The notes under the pieces were generated by a model, which had not been told where the DNA came from, ran no database searches, and was given only the letters and a program-made list of their open reading frames with translations. From Planctomycetaceae bacterium (lineage in GTDB: Bacteria > Planctomycetota > Planctomycetia > Planctomycetales > Planctomycetaceae), in assembly GCA_020638955.1 (NCBI GenBank), contig JACKHO010000003.1, forward strand, positions 777,634 through 841,633: a DNA stretch of 64,000 bases, in the 5' to 3' direction. The position numbers and the translations under genes were made by a program. This document shows positions 18,919-27,983 of this stretch, piece after piece (within the stretch, counting starts at the first letter, position 1; each line of letters opens with the position of its first letter).

Positions 18919-18948
18919 CCGCGGTTCAAGCCCTTTCTTTCCCGACAT

Positions 18949-19887
18949 TTAATCAGGCCGCCATCCGGACATCAGTTGTTCGGCCAAGTTCTCCTGTGGA
19001 AGGGGCAACGCCCGGCATTCCACGAGGTTGCGGCACCAGGTCATTTGGCGTTTGGCAAATTGCCGGGTGCGGCGACAAATGAGTTCTTTTGTTTCCTCAA
19101 ACGTTTCGATCCGACCTTCCCGCCAGTCAATGAGCTCGCGGTATCCGAGCGCCTGGCTTGCCGTGCGACTGAGAGGTTCATTCGCCTGCAGGAGACGGTC
19201 CACTTCGTCCAGCCAGCCAGCTTCCAGCATGACGTCGACCCGTCGGTTGATGCGGTCGTAAAGCCACTCACGCTCAGCAGCCAGCCAGAACACGTTGCGT
19301 GGGCGAAGTTCCGGCGGCAGGATTTCTTCCGCGTGTTGAGCAGACGCTGGTTCTCCCGTGAGGTGATGGATTTCCAGAGCCCTGATGAGTCGACGTGAGT
19401 CGTTAGGATGCAGTCGCGCTGCCGTGGGGGGGTCAACTTTTGTCAACTGCTCGTGCAGCCAATTGGCGTCTTGAGTCGCGGCCTCAGCTTCTAACGCGTG
19501 TCGATATTCCCAGTCGGCGGGTGGACCATCGAAAATTCCGCGCAAGAGCGACCGCAAGTAGAGACCGGTTCCTCCCACAAACAGCGGGGTTTTGCCCCGG
19601 CCTAGAATGTCGTCGACTGTATCGGCGGCGAGTTTGACGTACTCGGCGGTCGAGAATTCCTCGTGCGGCTCGATGAGATCAATGAGATGGTGAGGAACCT
19701 GTGCTTGTTCCTCGGCGCTTGGCTTGGCTGTGCCAATGTCCATTTGGCGGTAAATCGCCATGGAGTCGAGCGAGAGAATTTCCCCATCAAGCTGTCGCGC
19801 CAACTCAATCCCGAGCGACGTTTTGCCCGAGGCAGTCGGTCCACAAATGAACCAGCACTGCTGCAATGTTTCGACCGGAATTTTCAC
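18949..19887 (-). CDS. miaA: tRNA dimethylallyltransferase
   Basis: Transfers a dimethylallyl group to N6 of A37 in tRNAs reading UNN codons. The P-loop GPTASGKTSLG is followed by the conserved LSLDSMAIYRQMDIGTAKPS, HHLIDLIEP, FVGGTGLYLRSLL, the R-L-H-P-N-D-S-R-R block and a C-terminal RTRQFAKRQMTWCRN. A GTG at 19887, with AGGGGA eight bases upstream, gives 312 residues, the family norm; a further GTG at 19944 would add 19 residues without resemblance to the family. It lies just beyond the IS110 right end (30 bases), which therefore sits downstream of the miaA stop and does not disturb it. A small gene on the same strand (19963-20205) precedes it. Confidence 0.95.
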   Translation of the reverse strand: MKIPVETLQQCWFICGPTASGKTSLGIELARQLDGEILSLDSMAIYRQMDIGTAKPSAEEQAQVPHHLIDLIEPHEEFSTAEYVKLAADTVDDILGRGKTPLFVGGTGLYLRSLLRGIFDGPPADWEYRHALEAEAATQDANWLHEQLTKVDPPTAARLHPNDSRRLIRALEIHHLTGEPASAQHAEEILPPELRPRNVFWLAAEREWLYDRINRRVDVMLEAGWLDEVDRLLQANEPLSRTASQALGYRELIDWREGRIETFEETKELICRRTRQFAKRQMTWCRNLVECRALPLPQENLAEQLMSGWRPD

Positions 19888-19962
19888 CGGTGGTCCCCTG
19901 TGTGATGCTCTTGTTGCTTTCACAACCAGGAACGTCTGTGCCACCTGATTATGAAGCGACGG

Positions 19963-20205
19963 TTACTTATTCCAGTTTTCCACGTAGGGATCGCTGAACA
20001 GCAGTTGCAGGCGTTCCGCTCGGTCAGTCCCGTCGCTTGCGACAATTTCGAGGCCCTGGGCGAGGAGTTTCATCCTGGCGTCTTCCCGGACGGCACCAGC
20101 TCCTTCAGCCCGTTCAATGCGGTCGAATGCTGCCGCCAGGTCGAGAAGTCCGCAGCGCAGTTCCAGGTAATGGCGTTCAAAAATGTTCTGTGATGTCTGT
20201 GACAT
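19963..20205 (-). CDS. Small conserved-looking hypothetical protein
   Basis: 80 residues starting at ATG 20205 with AAGGGG about ten bases upstream. The sequence (MSQTSQNIFERHYLELRCGL...) is predicted mostly helical and charged, without a signal peptide or cysteine motif. It sits between miaA (gap 75 bases) and the PVC-type dehydrogenase gene (gap 46 bases), all on the reverse strand, so it is probably part of the same transcript. I do not recognise a family. Codon use and a clean ribosome site support a real gene. Confidence 0.6.
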   Translation of the reverse strand: MSQTSQNIFERHYLELRCGLLDLAAAFDRIERAEGAGAVREDARMKLLAQGLEIVASDGTDRAERLQLLFSDPYVENWNK

Positions 20206-20251
20206 GGTTGAGACCCCTTTGTATTGGGGGACGAAAAACTTGATGGAAAGA

Positions 20252-23200
20252 TTACTCGGCTTCTGGCAGGGGAACCTGAATGGGGTGTCGCAAATATCCT
20301 ATCAAATCTCGGATCTGTTCGGGCGTGAGTGTGTTCAACATTCCTTCGGGCATGGGGGACAACCCTGTGAGTTTTTCGGCTTCGATGTCTTTCAATTCCA
20401 CAGTGAACATTTCGGTCGCCGTTCTGATGCTGACGGTTTTCTCCGTCCGTTCGGTCACCAGACCATTGAGCGTGCGTCCGTCGGTCAGTTGGAGAATGGT
20501 CATGCGGAAGTCACGGTTCACGGTGGCGCTGGGATCTACGATGTTTTCCAGCAGATAGTCGAGATTCCCACGGTTCGCTCCCGTTAGATCAGGTCCAATT
20601 TTGCCGCCCTGGCCATAGAGTTGGTGACAAGCTGCACAGGTTTTGGTGAAGAGTGCCCGCCCGTTGGCGAGGTTGGCCTGAATGGCAGATGGTTCAGAAA
20701 GTGAGTTTCGCAACTTGGCAATTTGCTCCTGCTTGGCCTTCGGTGATTCCCGCATTTCGCCCCACACTTCAGTGACCAGCTTCTGCAGTTCGGCGTCTTC
20801 CAGGGTGAGGATTTGACGAATCTGGAAGGCGGAAACATCATCGCGTGGCACTTTGCCTTCGCCGACCGCCTTCAATAATTCCCTCGCGAACATTTTGCGG
20901 GAACTAAGCAGTGAAACGACCATGGGACGATTCGGTGCCCGGAACCGGCGATAGGAATCGACCAGCAGCTTCCCGGCATCAGCGTCGTTGTACAGGGCAA
21001 TGCCGCGCGCTGCGGTGACGTTGAGTCGGGAGTCGCGCAACAACGGCTCACAAATCTCTCGCAGGTCATCGGGCTTAATCTCAATGAGCGTTTCGATGGC
21101 CGAAGTCCGCGCATCGATGGGGGCTTTGTCATCGAGTGCAATGGTTCGCACCTCTTCAATGGCTCGGCCATCACCGAACAGTACGCTCAGCTCACGCAAC
21201 CAGAGTTCCGCTTGTGGCGAGGCTTCGTCTGCCACGGTGCTGGCGAACGCGTCCCAGCTCACGGGTTTGGCCGCCTTGCGCCAGCCACGTACGGCTTGAT
21301 GCATGCCTTCGATGACCGCGAGTTGAAGTTCCTTGTTCTGCTGTTGTGCGGTGTACGTCAGAAGTTGGTCAACCGCTTTAGGGTGTCGCTCGATGTCCTC
21401 GGTAATGCGACGTGCGATGAGTTTTGTGAGCAATGGCCACTCCGACTCTTCGTAAACTGGCTGCAGCGATGTGATGTCCCGGTCGGCCACTGGGATGAGT
21501 CCATACCAGACCAGCAACGGGAGGTTGTGGTCGTTGGCGTCTTCCGCATGAGAAGCCAGTGCCTGAGCAACGGCGGCGCGTCGATTTACCGGCAGGCGTT
21601 GCAGTGTCGAGGCAATGATGCGGCGCACGAGGGCGGAATCTTCGTGGCGGGCTTTGATTGCCAAGCGACGAATGATGGAGTCGATGTCATCGCGTTCCGT
21701 GGGCAACATCCGGACGCGACTCATGGGATCATCGAGTGGCCAGCCTTCCGTCAACAGTCTGATGGCCCAGCCTCTGATGTATTCGTTGTGATGATTCAGT
21801 TGCGACCACAGGAATCCGTGGTTGGTTCCGCCGACCGCGTGTGTGGTAAGAAGGAGCCGAACGCCACGGGCGGATCCGTCCCATTGCCGCATGTGATTTT
21901 TCAGCTCATCAATGGCGTCTTTCATTGGCAGGCCGCGTAGCCGCCGTTCCGTGAGAATGCGACGTGCCTGCCGCGCGTACCATTCGTTCTTCACCAGTTG
22001 AAGATGCACGAGGTCGACGTTGCTCAGTTCGGCGAGGTCTTGCCCGCGTTTGATTTTGATTTCTCCCTTGTGGGTGCCATCAAACGCCAGGGTGAATTCT
22101 TCAGTCGGAACTTCACCGTAGCAAATACGGAAAATTCGACCACTCTGGCGATGCACGCCCGTGCTGTCGTGACACTCGCCGGTGTCGCTCCAGTCGATGA
22201 CATAGACGGCTCCATCAGGCCCGTAGCTCAAATCCATCCCACGGAACCAGGCGTCACCGCTCACGAAGAAGTCTTCACCATGCTTCGCAACGTATCCGCC
22301 CCCTTCCCGTTCCAGGACTTCCTGATTGGCCCTGAGGCCATGCATGTTGATGGTGAACAGTCTGCCTCGGTACTGGTCGGGCCAGTTGTCGCCGAGATAA
22401 ATCATGGTACCGATGTGTGCGTGGCCGCCGCCGTATTCGTTGGCGGCGCCAGCGCGGGAGGCTGTCCAGCTTTTGCCTGTATCGAAATGCCAGTGGTCAG
22501 CGTGCATGTCGATGAGTTCATACGTGCGGCGATTTCCATCCAGCGTATGTGGTCGAACGTAGTGGGCGCCGGGAATCATGTGCCACAAGTGGCCATTCAC
22601 TGTATTCACGAAAAAGCATTCGCCGTCTTCGTTCCAGTCATGACCCCAGGGGTTCGTTGTCCCTGAGGTGAGCACGTCAACCTGCTGCGTCAGGGGATGG
22701 TACCGCCACATGGTGCCGACCATGTTCAGCCGTTCTTCTGCCGGCGTGCCCGGCGTTCCGATGAGTCCCGGGCAGGAGGCGCCGCAACGTCCGTACAGCC
22801 AACCATCAGGTCCCCAGCGTAAGCCGTTGGCGAAGTTGTGATAGTTTTCCGTCGCGACCGTGAATCCGTCGAGCATGACCTGCGCGGGGCCATCGGGCTT
22901 GTCGTCGAGATTTGCGTCTGGAATGAAGAGCACGCGTGGAGGGCACATGAGCCACACTCCACCATGTCCAACTTCAATGCTCGTGAGCATTTGGACGTCT
23001 TCGGTGAAGACGGTTCGCTTGTCAAAACGGCCATCGCCATCGACGTCTTCGAAAATCAGGACTCGGTCGCGGAGTGTGAAATCGAATTTTTGCTGGCGTT
23101 CTGCGTACGTGTAGTTTTCCGCAATCCAGAGTCGGCCTCGCGAATCCCAGGTCATTGCGATGGGATTTTGTACATCGGGCTCAGCGGCAAACAGTGAGGC

Positions 23201-23356
23201 CTTGAACCCGGAAGGAAGTTGCAGTTTCTGCGTTGCTTCCGCCGCGCTGATGAGCGGGACGGACAAATCGCGTTCGGAATTGTATGGCTCAGGAAAGTCT
23301 TCGGCGCAGACGGGCCAACAGAGCAATCCTACGAGAATGATAAGAGTCAACCGCAT
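20252..23356 (-). CDS. PVC-type membrane-bound dehydrogenase with C-terminal cytochrome c domain
   Basis: 1034 residues from the ATG at 23356, which gives a signal peptide (MRLTLIILVGLLCWPVCA). The N-terminal half (about 30-420) is a six-bladed propeller of the PVC dehydrogenase type (PSGFKASLFAAEPDVQNPIA, MTWDSRGRLWIAENYTY, DLSYGPDGAVYVIDWSDTGE). The middle (about 450-860) is a helical, HEAT-like region. The C-terminal domain binds haem through CAACH at about 906 and continues KIGPDLTGANRGNLDYLLEN. The families are common and highly multiplied in Planctomycetes and thought to oxidise sugars or related compounds in the periplasm; the substrate is unknown. It follows the sxtJ-like and ompH-like genes on the same strand. 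Confidence 0.92.
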   Translation of the reverse strand: MRLTLIILVGLLCWPVCAEDFPEPYNSERDLSVPLISAAEATQKLQLPSGFKASLFAAEPDVQNPIAMTWDSRGRLWIAENYTYAERQQKFDFTLRDRVLIFEDVDGDGRFDKRTVFTEDVQMLTSIEVGHGGVWLMCPPRVLFIPDANLDDKPDGPAQVMLDGFTVATENYHNFANGLRWGPDGWLYGRCGASCPGLIGTPGTPAEERLNMVGTMWRYHPLTQQVDVLTSGTTNPWGHDWNEDGECFFVNTVNGHLWHMIPGAHYVRPHTLDGNRRTYELIDMHADHWHFDTGKSWTASRAGAANEYGGGHAHIGTMIYLGDNWPDQYRGRLFTINMHGLRANQEVLEREGGGYVAKHGEDFFVSGDAWFRGMDLSYGPDGAVYVIDWSDTGECHDSTGVHRQSGRIFRICYGEVPTEEFTLAFDGTHKGEIKIKRGQDLAELSNVDLVHLQLVKNEWYARQARRILTERRLRGLPMKDAIDELKNHMRQWDGSARGVRLLLTTHAVGGTNHGFLWSQLNHHNEYIRGWAIRLLTEGWPLDDPMSRVRMLPTERDDIDSIIRRLAIKARHEDSALVRRIIASTLQRLPVNRRAAVAQALASHAEDANDHNLPLLVWYGLIPVADRDITSLQPVYEESEWPLLTKLIARRITEDIERHPKAVDQLLTYTAQQQNKELQLAVIEGMHQAVRGWRKAAKPVSWDAFASTVADEASPQAELWLRELSVLFGDGRAIEEVRTIALDDKAPIDARTSAIETLIEIKPDDLREICEPLLRDSRLNVTAARGIALYNDADAGKLLVDSYRRFRAPNRPMVVSLLSSRKMFARELLKAVGEGKVPRDDVSAFQIRQILTLEDAELQKLVTEVWGEMRESPKAKQEQIAKLRNSLSEPSAIQANLANGRALFTKTCAACHQLYGQGGKIGPDLTGANRGNLDYLLENIVDPSATVNRDFRMTILQLTDGRTLNGLVTERTEKTVSIRTATEMFTVELKDIEAEKLTGLSPMPEGMLNTLTPEQIRDLIGYLRHPIQVPLPEAE

Positions 23357-23476
23357 TGCGAATCCGTCACGCTGGAAGGCACAAAACTGCAGCATGAGAC
23401 CATAACATTGCAGCGAAGGCGGCTCAATCTACGAGGCGTTTTGCCGACGGAATGGGGACGTTCTGACGGCTACGAC

Positions 23477-23884
23477 CTACGACTGACGGTAGTAGTCCTG
23501 CGGTTTGCGCTTCGGCGGGCGGTCTTCCCAATACGACTCCTGGTTGCGGTCGATGCGCAGTTTGAGAGCATCGCGTCCGATGAGGCGAAACCAGAGTCCG
23601 AAACTGAGGAACACGACGAAGTAGAGAAACAGCATCACCGCTTCGCCGACGACAAAACCAATGGGCCAGCTGATGAGGCTCAGGCCAATGAATGGCCATT
23701 TGAGGAGTGCGGGAGCAAGGTAACCGAGTGTGGCGAGAACCAGTCCCAGACCCGCAGCAATTCCCAATACCATTCCCTCGCCGCCCCAGAACCACGTCAC
23801 CAGCGGAATGGCCGCCAGGCTGATGAAGCCGAATTGCCGCAGTTGGCGGTGCGTCGGTTCGAGATTGAGGTCAACAAGAGCCAT
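23477..23884 (-). CDS. SxtJ-family membrane protein
   Basis: 135 residues with four hydrophobic stretches between about 17 and 102 (FGFISLAAIPLVTWFWG, GLGLVLATLGYLAPAL, WPFIGLSLISWPIGFVVG, VMLFLYFVVFLSFGLWFRL). The ending RLIGRDALKLRIDRNQESYW and a tail of Pro, Lys and Tyr match the layout of the small SxtJ family, named after a saxitoxin-cluster gene but widespread and often beside unrelated biosynthetic genes. In this setting it more probably belongs with an envelope or oligosaccharide pathway than with a toxin. It is flanked on the same strand by an OmpH/Skp-like gene (86 bases upstream) and the dehydrogenase gene. Confidence 0.75.
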   Translation of the reverse strand: MALVDLNLEPTHRQLRQFGFISLAAIPLVTWFWGGEGMVLGIAAGLGLVLATLGYLAPALLKWPFIGLSLISWPIGFVVGEAVMLFLYFVVFLSFGLWFRLIGRDALKLRIDRNQESYWEDRPPKRKPQDYYRQS

Positions 23885-23970
23885 AGCAGGGGAGGCAACA
23901 GATGGTTAGCGAGCGACAATGTGTGTCGCATGCTCCCGTACCGGCGAAGTTATGGCAAGCCTGTCAACGG

Positions 23971-24612
23971 TTATTGGGCAGATGCGGGGCTTGTGGCTGA
24001 GGCCTGAATGACCGGGTTGGCTGCTGGTTGTTCGGCGACGGCAGGTCCGCTCGGGGCTGCTGGTGTTGTCTGCGGAGCTTGTGCTTTCATCCTGGCAATG
24101 ACTTCTTGTGTGATGTCACACGTTTCGTCGAAGGCGAACAGGACACCGTCATTACGCGTGAGTACGGTGGCGAATCCCCGCTCGTGGGCGACGTCAACAG
24201 CCACAGGACGGGCCGACTCACGGAATTCTCGCATCACTTCCAGTCCATGTTCGCTGAGCTGCGACGTGGCCTGATTTTGCATGCCAACCAGCTGCTGCTG
24301 GTATTGTGCGGCCTTCTGTTGCAGTTCGTTTGCTGCCTGCTGCGTAGGATTTGGGCCAAGGTTGGCACGCAGTTGGGCGAGTTCCTTGTTGACTTGCTGC
24401 TGGGCCGTGATGAGCTGCTCGGAGAGTTGCACCTTTCGCTGTTGCAGCGATGCGGCAATTTCCTTGTCGCGGCCCAAGACGCGGGCAACTTCCTCCAGGT
24501 CAACCACAGCGACGCCGGTTGCCTTTGGTGGCTGGTTTTGAAAATACAGGAATCCAACGGTCACAACGGCAATGCACGCGCCCAAGGCCAACCAGTGGTT
24601 CTTACTCATCAT
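23971..24612 (-). CDS. OmpH/Skp-family periplasmic chaperone-like protein
   Basis: 213 residues. A signal-anchor-like segment (HWLALGACIAVVTVGFLYFQ) is followed by the OmpH/Skp core: a short beta strand (GVAVVDLEEVARVLGRDKEI), a long Gln- and Ala-rich helical hairpin at about 55-135, and a return strand (GFATVLTRNDGVLFAFDETC DITQEV). The tail of about 30 residues is Ala/Pro-rich. Skp proteins hold unfolded outer-membrane proteins in the periplasm as trimers with tentacle-like helices. The family match is structural rather than high identity. The usual neighbours bamA and lpxD are absent. Confidence 0.82.
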   Translation of the reverse strand: MMSKNHWLALGACIAVVTVGFLYFQNQPPKATGVAVVDLEEVARVLGRDKEIAASLQQRKVQLSEQLITAQQQVNKELAQLRANLGPNPTQQAANELQQKAAQYQQQLVGMQNQATSQLSEHGLEVMREFRESARPVAVDVAHERGFATVLTRNDGVLFAFDETCDITQEVIARMKAQAPQTTPAAPSGPAVAEQPAANPVIQASATSPASAQ

Positions 24613-24967
24613 CCCATCCTCTGACTTGCTGAAATGCGGTACGCGAGCGCCGAACGATCACAAACTCGGCTTCGCTGTGCCCTGTCGGGAAAAAGAACCA
24701 CATTTTCGAATTCAGGGACAGGTCAAAGTGCCCAGTGACCCTCTCAGCACACCGCAACTCCGGCACAACTCGCCGCTTCAGACGATTGCTGGATGTGAGA
24801 CTTCCAACCCGCGCATTGCAAGGTGCATGAGAAGTCGTAACATACCGGCGTTGTTTTGATCTAAGAAAACTGGTGATTGTTGGCCGTCCCAGACACGTGT
24901 TGACGTTTGGGAGGGTGTCCCGGTTGCTGAAACGTAATTGATTTCCTGAAAAGAGGTAACGCTGTTC
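24613..24967. other. Intergenic region between divergent ompH-like and cysQ-like genes
   Basis: 355 bases with no convincing open frame, RNA gene or repeat. It must hold the promoters for both divergent neighbours. The rightward gene has an AGAGGTAA ribosome site near 24953. An AT-richer stretch around 24850-24870 could be a promoter, but no clear -35/-10 pair can be assigned. Short complementary pieces (CCTGTC and GACAGG near 24680-24720) are too far apart to call a structure. Confidence 0.4.
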
Positions 24968-25966
24968 ATGTCCGACAGTTTTTCGAAGGAGCACCGTGTC
25001 GCGATTGAAGCAGTTGCCCGTGCGGCCCGGGTTTGCCAGCGAGTCCAGTCCCAAATTCAGCCGGAGACGCTGGAGAAGAAAGATCGCAGCCCAGTCACCA
25101 TTGCGGACTACGCCAGTCAGGCCATTGTGTGTCACTGGATTCGGGAATCGTTCCCTGCAGATCCCGTGCTGGCGGAAGAAGACGCCATTGCACTGCGGGA
25201 TGGAGAGAGCAGCCAGTTCCTCGACCGAATTGTCGAAGAACTGGTGGCAGGGGGCCTGGGAGCAACCCCAGAATTGGCGGTTGAGTGGATCGACCTGGGC
25301 GGACATGATGGTTCAGCCAGCCGGTTCTGGACGCTCGATCCCATCGATGGCACGAAAGGGTTCTTGCGTAAAGAACAGTTTGCGGTTTCACTTGCACTGC
25401 TGATTGATGGTGTCATTCAGGTCGCAGCCCTCGCTTGTCCGAACCTGGACCCTCAGGACGGATCAGGGGCGCCGGGTGTCATTTTGTCTGCTGTGCGCGG
25501 ACAAGGAGCCTGGACCACACCCCTCTCAAACATCGACGCCACACCTCAGCCAATTCGAGTGACGGCAACCAGCGACATTACCGGCTGTCGGGTATGCGAG
25601 TCGGTGGAATCAGGCCACAGCGACCATAGCCAGTCCGGTCAAATCATGCAGGAGCTTGGCATCACCGCGGAAGCCGTGCGGCTCGATTCGCAGGCGAAAT
25701 ATGCCGTCGTTGCCCGTGGCGAGGCCGATTTGTATTTGCGTTTACCCACACGAAAAGACTACCGCGAGAAAATCTGGGACCACGCAGGCGGCGTGCTGGT
25801 TGTCGAAGAAGCTGGTGGGAAGGCGACCGACGTAGATGGGAAAGAACTCGATTTCTCCCTCGGCAGCGAACTTGCCAACAACCGTGGTGTCGTGGTTACT
25901 AATGGTCATATCCACGATGTGGTCTTGCAGGCGGTCGGCAAGTGTCTTGCTGATTCGAACAGTTGA
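24968..25966 (+). CDS. 3'(2'),5'-bisphosphate nucleotidase (inositol monophosphatase family)
   Basis: Removes the 3' phosphate from PAP, a by-product of sulfate activation. Motifs of the lithium-sensitive phosphatase superfamily are intact: SPVTIADYASQAIVCHWI, the acidic pair in LAEED, DPIDGTKGFLRKEQFAVSLAL (with a long loop before it) and IWDHAGGVLVVEEAGGKATD. The 332-residue length and the KGFLR sequence after DPIDGT fit the Hal2/BPNT-like branch rather than bacterial CysQ or SuhB. The ATG at 24968 has AGAGGTAA upstream. The next gene downstream encodes an SLC13-type transporter in the same direction; some members of that class carry sulfate, so the pair may link sulfate uptake to PAP removal (inference). 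Confidence 0.9.
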   Translation: MSDSFSKEHRVAIEAVARAARVCQRVQSQIQPETLEKKDRSPVTIADYASQAIVCHWIRESFPADPVLAEEDAIALRDGESSQFLDRIVEELVAGGLGATPELAVEWIDLGGHDGSASRFWTLDPIDGTKGFLRKEQFAVSLALLIDGVIQVAALACPNLDPQDGSGAPGVILSAVRGQGAWTTPLSNIDATPQPIRVTATSDITGCRVCESVESGHSDHSQSGQIMQELGITAEAVRLDSQAKYAVVARGEADLYLRLPTRKDYREKIWDHAGGVLVVEEAGGKATDVDGKELDFSLGSELANNRGVVVTNGHIHDVVLQAVGKCLADSNS

Positions 25967-26059
25967 CAGATTCAGTGACTTCGACGTGACAGCCGCGTGT
26001 TTCACGGAGAGTCGGTTCGAGTTGTGCAAACAAATGGCGGCAAACCTCGGATCATTGGC

Positions 26060-27970
26060 ATGCAACAAATGAACTTCACCCTGCTGTCAAATTTGTTCAC
26101 TGGGGAACTCATCGCTCCGAAATACGGAACGCCGCTGACGTTGGCTGTGGTCGCACTTGCCATCATCGGTCTGGCGGCCACAAACCTGGGGGCGGATCTC
26201 GTTCTGCTCGGCTCGCTGACAATTCTGGTGGCCAGCGGGGCCGTCTCTGTTCCGAATGCTGTGCACGGGTTTGCCAATGAAGGGCTTATTGCCGTGGCGG
26301 TGCTGTTTATCGTCGCGGAAGGTCTGGAGCAGACGGGTGCCGTTGGTCAACTGATTCAGTTTGTGTTGGGGAAACCCAAAACACGTCTCGCCGCTCTCGT
26401 ACGAATGATATTTCCCGTCGCCGCGATGAGCTCCGTGATGAATAACACGCCCATTGTGGCGGTCATGTTGCCGGTCATGGACGACTGGGCAAAAAAGGCC
26501 CGCCTCTCGGTTTCACAGCTGATGTTGCCGCTCAGTTATGCCACCATTCTTGGTGGGCTATGCACTGTGCTGGGCACGAGTACCACCGTGGTGGTTAACA
26601 AGCTGATTGAAACAGAACTGAATCGACAGCCGGTGGCGGCTGTTGTTGAAAACGCGGATACCGAGTCAGGCGGGGTCATCGCTGATGTGCCTTCTGCACT
26701 CAATGGTGTCCATTCGCTGGGACTGTTTGAGTTGGCGTGGGTGGGATTTCCCTGCTGCGTTGTTGGTTTGGCTTACATCCTGGTGACCACGAAATACCTG
26801 TTGCCGAATCGCCGTCCAGCGATGGAGCAGTTCGACGATCCTCGGGAATACACGGTGGAAATGGTTGTGGAAGCGGGGAGCCCGCTCATTGGCCGGGCCA
26901 TTGACGAAGCGGGGCTGCGGCATTTGCCGAACATGTTCCTGATGGAAATTGAACGCAAAGGTCACATTCTTCCGGCCGTGTCGCCTCGTGAAATTCTGGC
27001 GGAGGGGGACCGTCTGGTATTTGTCGGTGTGGTTGAATCGGTGGTCGATTTGCAGAAGTTTGCGGGGCTTACTCCGGCGACAAATCAGGTCTTCAAGCTG
27101 GACAGTCCACGCTCCGAACGCTGCCTCATCGAGGCGGTTGTTTCGCATTCCTGTCACATGGTGGGGACGAGTATTCGGGAAGCTCAGTTCCGTACGCGCT
27201 ACAATGCCGTGGTCATTGCGGTCTCGCGAAACGGGGAACGAATCAGCGGGAAAATGGGTGATATCGTCCTCAACTCGGGGGACACGCTGCTGCTGGAAGC
27301 GAGCCCTAACTTCGCAGATGTGCAGCGGAATTCACGAGACTTTTATCTCGTCAGTAAAGTCGAGAACTCGACGCCGCTGCGTCGTGAGCGGGCGTGGATT
27401 GCGCAAATCATCCTCGTGAGTCTCATTGTGTTTGTCACGATTGTTGGCATCGACATTCTGCCTGCCGCCGCTCTCGCCGCTGCCGCGATGGTCTGCACCG
27501 GATGTGTGCTGCCGCGGGAAGCCCGTTCGTGCATTGACTGGGGAGTGCTCGTCACCATTGGGGCGGGAATTGGGATTGGCGCCGCCATGGCCGAAAGTGG
27601 AGCGGGAAGCTTTGTTGCCGAGCAATTCATTTCGCTCGGCGGGGGTGACCGTCTCATGACGCTCGCGATTGTCTACGGGGTCACCATGCTCTTCACCAAT
27701 CTCATTACCGCCAAGGCTGCAGCCACGCTCATTTTCCCGGTAGCGCTGGCGACTGCTGACAAGCTCAACGTCTCCCCCATGCCGTTTATTGTCGCGCTCA
27801 TGATTGCTGCCGCAGCCAGCTTTGCGACTCCCGTGGGATATCAGACCAACCTCATGGTGCAGGGGCCCGGGGGATACCGTTACGGGGACTATGTCCGTTA
27901 CGGTGTGCCGCTCAGCCTGCTGCTCTGGCTGGTGTCCGTCATTGTCATTCCACAGGTCTGGAATTTTTAG
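26060..27970 (+). CDS. SLC13-family anion permease with two RCK_C domains
   Basis: About 636 residues from ATG 26060 (a GTG at 25997 or the ATG at 26069 are alternatives). The membrane part is split: helices at about 15-260 with PIVAVMLPVMDDWAKKARLS, and 450-636 with FTNLITAKAAATLIFPVALA and SFATPVGYQTNLMVQGPGGY. Between them lie two RCK_C (TrkA-C) regulatory domains at about 264-333 (EMVVEAGSPLIGRAIDEAGL) and 353-417. This layout is typical of bacterial SLC13/CitM-like permeases for sulfate, phosphate or dicarboxylates. It follows the bisphosphate nucleotidase gene by about 90 bases, which favours sulfate as substrate, but this is an inference. Confidence 0.9.
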   Translation: MQQMNFTLLSNLFTGELIAPKYGTPLTLAVVALAIIGLAATNLGADLVLLGSLTILVASGAVSVPNAVHGFANEGLIAVAVLFIVAEGLEQTGAVGQLIQFVLGKPKTRLAALVRMIFPVAAMSSVMNNTPIVAVMLPVMDDWAKKARLSVSQLMLPLSYATILGGLCTVLGTSTTVVVNKLIETELNRQPVAAVVENADTESGGVIADVPSALNGVHSLGLFELAWVGFPCCVVGLAYILVTTKYLLPNRRPAMEQFDDPREYTVEMVVEAGSPLIGRAIDEAGLRHLPNMFLMEIERKGHILPAVSPREILAEGDRLVFVGVVESVVDLQKFAGLTPATNQVFKLDSPRSERCLIEAVVSHSCHMVGTSIREAQFRTRYNAVVIAVSRNGERISGKMGDIVLNSGDTLLLEASPNFADVQRNSRDFYLVSKVENSTPLRRERAWIAQIILVSLIVFVTIVGIDILPAAALAAAAMVCTGCVLPREARSCIDWGVLVTIGAGIGIGAAMAESGAGSFVAEQFISLGGGDRLMTLAIVYGVTMLFTNLITAKAAATLIFPVALATADKLNVSPMPFIVALMIAAAASFATPVGYQTNLMVQGPGGYRYGDYVRYGVPLSLLLWLVSVIVIPQVWNF

Positions 27971-27983
27971 TGCCGGCGAAGGT

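Larger units (their letters stand above)
17515..18927. repeat. 188-bp palindromic repeat with perfect 29-bp arms, split by the IS110 element
   Basis: The left arm is 17515-17543, beginning GAACCGCGGAGG and ending GCGCAGAG. The right arm begins at 17674 (CTCTGCGCTCTCTGCGACCT, to 17693), is interrupted by the IS, and resumes at 18919-18927 (CCGCGGTTC). With the IS removed, the right arm is the exact reverse complement of the left arm over 29 of 29 bases. The element would then be 188 bp with a 130-base non-coding core. Arms of this sequence type (GCAGAGAGCGCAGAG) are familiar as dispersed short repeats in many bacterial genomes; copy number here is unknown. Confidence 0.85.

Noticed and set aside
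18917..18935. A tRNA T-loop-like string (GGTTCAAGCCC) after the IS.
   Set aside because: It is the end of the 29-bp repeat arm; no acceptor or anticodon stem can be drawn.
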